Source of the DNA: Malus domestica
Taxonomy: Eukaryota > Streptophyta > Magnoliopsida > Rosales > Rosaceae
Assembly: GCF_042453785.1 (NCBI RefSeq)
Contig: NC_091676.1
Location: 1,309,501-1,373,500 of the forward strand
Direction: 5' to 3'
DNA: 64,000 bases
The position numbers were made by a program, and so were the translations under genes. Shown here piece after piece: positions 57,532 to 64,000 of this stretch. The notes under the pieces are model-generated. The model made no database searches, had not been told where the DNA came from, and saw only the letters and a program-made list of their open reading frames with translations. How positions within the stretch are numbered: position 1 is the first letter of the stretch; every line of letters begins with the position of its first letter.

Positions 57532-60016
57532 ATGGGCTCCGAAGGATCAAGCGTCGTCGGTGAGCCTCGCAAAACCCTAGATTTTTCACCTTTTTAGTTA
57601 ATTTTGCATTCGGCGAAGTTTTTCGCAGATTAATTGTTATATGTTGATTTTGTTCCTGAATGATCTAATTTCTTGGTTTTGTTTGAGCTAAATTGCATTT
57701 TTTGGGTCTGTTTTGCTTGTTTGTAAACCTAGTGAAGTGGATTTTTGATTATATTTGCTTACAAATTTGGTTGCTTGGTCCTGAATTATAGGGTGTGTTG
57801 TGAGCTTGATTGGTCCTTTTGGGTTATGAACTAAGTGCGAATTGATGTTAGTATGAAATCAATGTTGGGATTTGTTAGCCAAAAGTGTCCATCAAGGATC
57901 GAATCATTCCAATCTAATTTGACAAGGAATGATGAAGTTTGCGTGGACGGTGGATATATAACGTTAACGTGTACGGTTGAGCCTTCGAGGTTCATCTTTA
58001 ACCCCTCACTAATTACTACGGTACCCATGCTATTTTATCAGTGAGGCTACTGCAAGTTTTTTGGGGCTGGCTAAGGTGATGTTATGTGAATGGCAATGAT
58101 TTTGGATTATCTGTCCTCTTGGCCGAAAATTGTGATAAGAAACAAGATATAGATTCAGAAGTCATGTTGTGCCTTAGTCACCCCGTTCCTTCTTCTTCTT
58201 TTCCCTGTACTTCTGTTTCTTTGAAGCATTTTCCTCCGTGAATGGTTGCCTAAATCGTTATGCACTTCCTTGCAAAGAAAATTAAAGAAACCTCCATTCT
58301 CTCCTATAAACACGGTTGCCCATTATTCTGCCTTCTTTAATGTGTCAGTTCCTCCACAATCCTCTTGCTGAACATAACTCCATAGTTGAATCTAACCTCA
58401 AATTTGAGATTAGATTCACCAGTGCCAAAACAAACGCCTCATATATTTTTAGCATCCTTCTCTTACAGGGGAGGCAATGTAATTTCTAATATGAGACATG
58501 ATTATTCATCTTTTGTGTTAACATTATGTAAAGCACTCTAAAAATGGTATTTGATTGGGTACATCTCTTCTGGAGGTGGAAAGGAGCACTCTGAGGCCCA
58601 AGATCATTTTAAAAGACCATTACTTATCATCTAGAGAAAGTGTCCATGTCTTTGCTAACACAAGGGTCGTTCCACTTTTCAATAACCATTTTTCAGACGG
58701 TTTCTCCATAGAGAGTGCAAGATTGTAGTGTTTTGGCATACTATTGTAAACACTTCTCATTTCTCTCAACTTGGAAATTATAACACCTGCCTTTAGCTAA
58801 TGTTCTATTTCTTTCTGAAAAGAATTTATAGAACCTCTGCTGTTATTGAGGACGTGAAAGCCGATGAAAGTATTTCTGCCAGGAGTTTTATTGGTAAAAT
58901 ATATAAGACTAAAAAACGGAGAAAGCCTGGGGTATTTCCCTTTTTGTATTTGTTGAACTAGCTTCTAATTTTGTGATGAATTTGATGTGATTTGTGACTG
59001 AAGCTGCCTTTGGTTTTCTTTGTTATACTAAGTAGATGTGTCAATCCTTTTTGTTAGACAATTGTCTTATTCCTGTTGTTCGTGATTATTTGTTACAGTA
59101 TGGCATTCATTATTATCAAATCATGCAAGAGTTGTAATTATGTGTCTTGACTCTTTTTTGTGTGTAGTTCCCAGGAATTTCAGATTACTGGAAGAGCTTG
59201 AGAGGGGTGAAAAGGGAATTGGGGATGGCACTGTTAGCTATGGAATGGATGATGCTGATGATATTTATATGCAGTCATGGACAGGGACAATTATTGGACC
59301 TCCTAATGTAGGTTCCTTATTCTTTTTAATTTTCCTTTTTTAGGTAAATTGCTGCCCACAAATGCGCATTTAAGTTAAAAAAAAAAAAAATCATGGAATG
59401 CTGCCTTGAATTAACATCATTCTTTGAATTTAATGTCTTGCCGATCTTGCTTCTTGCTAGACTGTGCACGAAGGGCGCATTTACCAGTTGAAACTGTTCT
59501 GTGGAAAGGACTATCCAGATAATCCACCAACTGTTAGGTTCCAAACACGAATAAACGTGACCTGTGTCAATCGTGATACTGGAGTGGTAGGGGATTCTTA
59601 CCTGCAAATATGTTCCTTTGTTATGGTTGAAACAAGCTGACGGGTGGACTAATTACCAGGTTGAACCCAGTCTTTTCCCCATGCTTGCCAATTGGCAAAG
59701 GGAATATACGATGGAGGACATATTGACACAATTGAAGAAAGAGATGATGTCACCACAAAACCGAAAGCTAGCTCAGCCACCTGAAGGTTTGTTAATTTCT
59801 GCTGTTTCCTGCTGAACATGCTTTACCTTTTTATGTATTTTAAAGTTTTATTAGCAGAACTACACTATTCCTTTATCGAATATAGTTGCTTCTATTGTTT
59901 TCCTTCTGTTCATATCATGTCGAAATGGAGAGTCAATATTTGAATATGTATTTTCAGGCAATGAAGAGGGAAGGGTCGATCAAAAAGGGCTTGTGGTGAA
60001 ATGTTGCATCATCTAA
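57532..60016 (+). CDS. Ubiquitin-conjugating enzyme E2 variant 1 (UEV1A/B type)
   Basis: Five exons, 57532-57559, 59168-59307, 59461-59586, 59660-59786 and 59958-60016, give 159 aa. Sequence: [60 protein letters not shown]. The E2 fold is complete but the active-site Cys is absent, as in all UEVs. The protein pairs with UBC13/UBC35-36 to build Lys63-linked ubiquitin chains in DNA-damage tolerance and signalling. The last exon adds [18 protein letters not shown], a tail seen in the UEV1A/1B subgroup, ending in a CaaX-like CCII box that could be prenylated and direct it to membranes. The first coding exon has only 28 nt and the first intron is 1.6 kb, a layout common for plant UEV1. No lesion. 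Confidence 0.93.
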
Positions 60017-61105
60017 GGTCAGACTTGAACGAACACACGACACTTAATGTAGTATACATGTAGAATGATACCTGGTAAGGAGCATCTATGTGCTAATCCT
60101 GCCTAATGTAGTTAAGGATCGCTCCATCTGGAACAATGAGCTGTAATGTCTGTTCTACTATTACGTATGGTTTTGGCAGACAGACTTGTGTATGTGATGT
60201 TTTCCTACAGTTATTTACACACACGTTGTTTATACTTCGGGCATGAACCGCCTTATTTTGTAGAAGCTGAGTACAGGTCCTTGATAAGGAGAGATATCAC
60301 CATGTTACGAGGACTTGTACATACGTCCACTGCATTCTTGAATGTTTACGTGTGTTTTTAGAATGTGACAGCATTGTGTTTTGTCGTTGTTGTATTTGCA
60401 GAATTGGATGAACGGCTCCGTAGGTTTATGAGGATGTTATATTTGACTGGCTGCTTCTTAGATTTTATATCGTGAAAACGTTTAAAACCGCTCCAAATAC
60501 CGAGTGGGTTATGCGGGTACATGATATGTAATTATATGAACCAAAGGACGAAAGGACTATGAAATATCGATTCTTCAATACCTTTTGTTTTCCTTTCATG
60601 ACCGAAGCGGTATAGTTTGATACTAAATTCTAATCAAGACAATTATGTTTGTTATGAATGATGATTAATATTTGGTACAACCAAATATTAGAACAACTTA
60701 TGTTCAACTCCGAAGCCAAAGGGGCTATTTATGTGAAACCAATTATACATTGTGATGTTAAAATACATATTATTCAGAGTGCATAGATATTATTGTTTTT
60801 CGTCAATGCAAAAAACGTCATTTGACTGCATGAACAGTTGTTGATCATGGTAGAGTAAGTCAATTTTTGCTTTTACTCTACCATGAAAACGGATTAAGGT
60901 AAAGTATCATTTCCCAAAACAGGATTTCTTAGCTGTTAAGCGACAAGCAACGAAAAAAGGAGAATCACCAACCCCTCCATTTATTTATAAAAGAAATTTG
61001 AGGAGGGAAAAGACTTAAAAGAGGGTAGAATGTCGCATCGCCATCACTTAAGAGATAAGACTGAGAGATGTGGTCGATCAAAAAAACAACAAAGAGATTA
61101 TAACT
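60017..61105. other. 3' flank of the UEV gene and spacer
   Basis: Contains the UEV 3' untranslated region; no other coding signal. A short inverted pair (tcatggtagagtaagtcaat / tactctaccatgaaaa) at about 60845-60885 could form a hairpin. Confidence 0.4.
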
Positions 61106-61312
61106 AGGTAGGGCTGGTGACCGGTAGAAGTTGTGACAAGGTAGTCGTACTAGAAGGGACGGTTGAATCATCTCCGTTTCAGTGAGAGATAATACTTGTT
61201 GAGTATTTTAGTTTGACATTATTTAACACCTAAAAAGAAGTGAGCTACGTATGAATAAAATTTAGAGATAAAAATCGTCTTTCATTTTTCAAGGTTGAAT
61301 TAACACGTATAT
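61106..61312 (+). other. Nuclear plastid-DNA insertion: 3' end of chloroplast 16S rRNA and spacer, decayed
   Basis: The sequence ggtagggctggtgaccggta then agaagttgtgacaaggtagt, cgtactagaagggacggttg and aatcatctccgtttcagtga follows the chloroplast 16S rRNA 3' end, including the anti-Shine-Dalgarno CCTCC region, now ATCTCC. It then continues into the 16S-trnI spacer (cttgttgagtattttagttt, aaaaagaagtgagctacgt). Differences from the plastid form, as I remember it, are mostly C-to-T and G-to-A, the pattern of methylated-cytosine decay in old nuclear plastid DNA. It is not a functional rRNA gene. Confidence 0.8.
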
Positions 61313-61315
61313 GGA

Positions 61316-61430
61316 TTTAGTCGAGTTAGTTAGAGCATTGTACTGCGCCTAAGTTCGAATATAATTTAAATAAATAACATATACCTTATCGTTTGTTAGA
61401 AAATAAAAAAGTATTTTTTTTTTAACTTTG
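61316..61430 (+). mobile_element. tRNA-derived SINE, next to the plastid insertion
   Basis: ggatttagtcgagttagtta then gagcattgtactgcgcctaa and gttcgaat give an A box and B box with tRNA spacing, followed by an AT-rich body and tcgtttgttagaaaataaaa. It could alternatively be a decayed plastid trnI start, which lies downstream in the plastid operon, but the B-box placement fits a SINE better. Confidence 0.45.
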
Positions 61431-62249
61431 CAAAAGACAACAGTAGTAAAAAAACAATACATTAGGTAATATTGATGCAGATGGCGAAGCTTCGTTCACT
61501 TGGACATTTGTGGTTTTGAACTCGGTGGGAGGGAAAGCTTCTGATTTCTGAAAAAGCAAGGGAGGAAAGAGGTCCCAGAACAAACAAAAACCGCCGTGAA
61601 AGGTGCTGTTTGCGTGGATAAAATAGGAAGAGCGTTCACACTTGAGACTTGAAAGAGAGCTGAGAAACTATGGGGAAGTGAAGTAACAGCTAATATCTGT
61701 TCCTGTAAACCAAAAGCAAACGTAAAAGCTGATGTGGTATGTATCGAATTTCTGTATTCGAAGTTCAAAGATTAGAAGATTTGGACCGTTGAAAAGAAAG
61801 ATAAATACATTCAAAATTTTTCTTTACTTCATATAAGGTGAACTAATAAAATACGTTAATGCAATCGCATTGCTTAAAATGACTTTATCTAAATCTCATA
61901 ATCTTTGTACTCCGAGCAAAAAAATCCGGAAAGGATTTCAACTCTCTAACAACAATCCACAATAACCGCTCCAAAAGGGTTGTTGATTATGTCTATGTTG
62001 TATGTGCTATAACAATAATAATAAATAAATATTCGAACAAAGAAATAAAAATAAGGAAAACGATAATATTGTGGGAAATTATAGTCACCGTGGGAGGGCC
62101 AGTGCGGGGACGTGTGCCATTTGGGACGATATTTACACCGGAAAGCTTTCACAACACAATAAATTTCAATAATTATAAAGTAATATCTATCACCATGCCA
62201 TTCCAGTTACTTAAATTTTAAATTATTTACGTTCGCTTTTAGCCCGTTG
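61431..62249. other. Intergenic, no gene seen
   Basis: AT-rich spacer between the SINE and the caleosin promoter. A 90-codon open frame on minus (61496-61768) is Ser/Phe-rich with no recognisable domain and is not called. Confidence 0.4.
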
Positions 62250-62259
62250 TATAAATAAA
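62250..62259 (+). promoter_or_regulatory. Candidate TATA box of the caleosin gene
   Basis: TATAAATAAA about 195 bp upstream of the caleosin start codon, in a suitable position for a core promoter. Confidence 0.5.
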
Positions 62260-62454
62260 CAGTTTGCGTGGTTGTGAATCGGACGTTTCAGGAAAGAGAG
62301 AGAAAAAAACAACCACAACTCTCTAAAGTTGCTCCGCTCGTTACAAGGTTGGATTTATTGATCGGTTTCTTTCTTAATTTTCCTTCACCGCCATTGCATT
62401 TGATCAAATTTACCTTCTTCTCTCCCCTCTCGAGTTTCAATCCTTCTTAAAAAT

Positions 62455-62499
62455 ATGGGTTCCTCTTCTCTGTCAGAAAACAGTAAGCAACAAGGTATG

Positions 62500-62546
<47 letters not shown>

Positions 62547-62999
62547 GGTTTTCTTGAACTTTCCGGCCGTTTCGCTTGGAGTTAAACGAAGGGTTTATAT
62601 ATGTTTTAAATTTAATTATATGTTAATTAATTGGCATAAACCTTGTGATGTGTTTGTACTCAAATTGCTGATGCATGCAGAGAATAATGGTGGGACATTC
62701 GTACCCAACGAAGAGGACGTTCTGCAGAGACATGTAGCCTTCTTTGACAGGAATCACGATGGCATTGTTTATCCTTGGGAAACTTTTCAAGGTTTTTATT
62801 AATTGTTTTTTGCTTTTCTTCTTTAAAACCTGTATGCATGATCATTACTATTCATAATCTCTTTGTAATTAAACAAGTGATCGCGCGCGCGCGCGTGTGT
62901 GTTATATCAACAGGTTTTCGTGCGATCGGGTGTGGCATCATGTTGTCGACAGTCAGTGCCTTTCTCATCAACGCGGCCCTCAGTCGAAAGACTCGCCAG
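62455..62999 (+). CDS. Caleosin/peroxygenase, first three exons only (partial)
   Basis: Exons 62455-62494, 62681-62791 and 62914-62999 join in phase to 79 residues: [20 protein letters not shown], then [20 protein letters not shown] with the EF-hand loop D-x-N-x-D-G and the likely haem-binding His in RHVAFFD, then [20 protein letters not shown] forming the membrane hairpin. The form lacks the long proline-knot region of seed oil-body caleosins and resembles the peroxygenase 4 (PXG4) class, which oxygenates unsaturated fatty acids using hydroperoxides. The remaining exons (about 110-120 residues in relatives) are not found before the window ends at 64000. Either a long intron continues beyond the edge or the copy is truncated. 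Intron 1 has a (CT)n tract (62505-62546) and intron 2 a (GC)n(GT)n tract. Confidence 0.85.
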
Positions 63000-64000
63000 G
63001 TATCTCTCTCGCTCTCTCACTCAGCTCACTACGGTTATCATTCGCATATGCATCCGAAGTTCTAGGTCTGATTCACTTTCCGTGACAAATTGTTTAATAA
63101 GAAAAATGCTATAACTACAAAGCAATAGACTAGTTGCCGGCGGCATAGATTAAAATATCGTTCCCATATCAGAATATTTGTTTTATGGCTGTGCCCGTTC
63201 AGAAAGTGAAGCACATGGAGAATTACGAAATTTCCCATCATTTATTTTTGCTCGAACACTCACATCCACATGTTTGTAGATGGAATCGAACGTGGCGAAT
63301 ATCTTGTAGGGTTTATAGTGCTGGTGAAAAATGTTGATTTGATTAGCACTAGCACTAAAGCGCCTTTTGTGTTTACCTTACCAGAGAAGCCGGGATAAAT
63401 TGTTTTAATTTTGTTGACGTGGTTACGTCAGTTCGGTTGCTTTAAAATAAAATAATGTTAAGAAGATTAAATTTATTAATAAAATTTTACAAACTAAATG
63501 ACATAAAAGTTAATGATTAGATTATAATTTAAACGTTGTTAAACGTGTTTATTCTTATTGGTAATACATTATTTAATTTACAAATTTTTCTTTAAATTTA
63601 ATTTCTCTAACATCATCTCTAAAGCAATATACTTGTAACAATTTCCGAGGTTTAATTCTCCGGTTCTATAGGTTATAATTGTTCTAAACAAAAAGGGAAT
63701 TCTTCTACTTTTACTCGTTCGTTTACAAAATTTATCACTTATTGGAGTCCTCATAAAATTAAAGGAAAATTAATGAAAATTCCAAAAAAAAAAAAAGTTT
63801 TAATGAAAAATGACAAATAAAGATGTAGTAAATAGTACTAGAAAAATATAAAAATGTGATTTTTCGTTAAAAATGAATAGTACTGGGAATGTTTAATTAA
63901 AACTCTCTAAAATTAACGTAGGTTGCAACTTTTCTAAAAATATGTTTATTTTACACTATGTTATTGAATATTTGATTGAATGTGCGTTGTTATAAGAGAA
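63000..64000. other. Intron or 3' flank of the caleosin gene
   Basis: Begins with a good donor (gtatct) at 63000. AT-rich sequence to the end of the window with no recognisable caleosin exon on either strand. Confidence 0.45.

Noticed and set aside
61316-61350. Possible tRNA gene
   Set aside because: It has A- and B-box-like motifs but cannot be folded by eye into a complete cloverleaf and continues into an AT-rich SINE-like body.
61496-61768. 90-codon minus frame
   Set aside because: No domain, no splice context and ordinary base composition; likely chance.

Overview
The window is nuclear DNA from a flowering plant, most likely a eudicot. Genes are interrupted by GT-AG introns, intergenic DNA is AT-rich, and there are many small inverted-repeat transposons, PIF/Harbinger and hAT elements, LINE and SINE pieces, and a decayed plastid insertion. 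The style of the 2OG-oxygenase cluster, the Harbinger family and the tRNA-like SINE heads suggests Rosaceae (apple, pear or Prunus relatives), but that assignment is inference. No RNA gene or CRISPR array was seen.

Layout. 1-11 kb is gene-rich: an ankyrin/PGG membrane protein (minus, 336-3129), an intronless four-EF-hand calmodulin-like protein (plus, 6178-6786), a SET-domain RuBisCO-LSMT-type methyltransferase (plus, 8024-10896) and a small conserved-looking 82-aa ORF (minus, 11714-11962). 12-23 kb is mainly transposon debris: a 545-bp hAT element, a 1.07-kb non-autonomous Harbinger and several MITEs. A five-exon Nudix hydrolase lies at 23575-24997. From 26 to 31.6 kb lie the ruins of a RanBP2-type zinc-finger (VAR3/OZ-like) gene, split by other repeats that include a 2.7-kb Harbinger whose transposase has one in-frame stop.

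31.7-50.4 kb is a tandem cluster of 2-oxoglutarate/Fe(II) dioxygenase genes of the ACC-oxidase-homolog type, all on minus: one gutted copy, one near-complete copy with a frameshift, and two intact copies. A 6.3-kb two-gene Harbinger (transposase plus MYB/SANT partner) sits directly upstream of the frameshifted copy. It carries about 1.9 kb of CA-rich satellite.

50.6-53.3 kb is the most unusual structure: two tandem long-TIR elements, each with about 0.8 kb of pyrimidine-only DNA punctuated by eight GGGTTCGG-type units. After a LINE remnant and a Tourist-like element come a five-exon UEV1 ubiquitin E2-variant gene with a CaaX-like tail (57532-60016), a plastid 16S rRNA-derived insertion next to a SINE head (61.1-61.4 kb), and the first three exons of a caleosin/peroxygenase gene running toward the right edge.

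The host genes do not form a pathway. The clearest functional grouping is the dioxygenase cluster, which shows birth and death of duplicates in a transposon-rich setting. Calcium signalling is represented twice (calmodulin-like protein and caleosin). Exon borders were assigned by eye from GT/AG sites, reading phase and remembered family sequence; no search was run.
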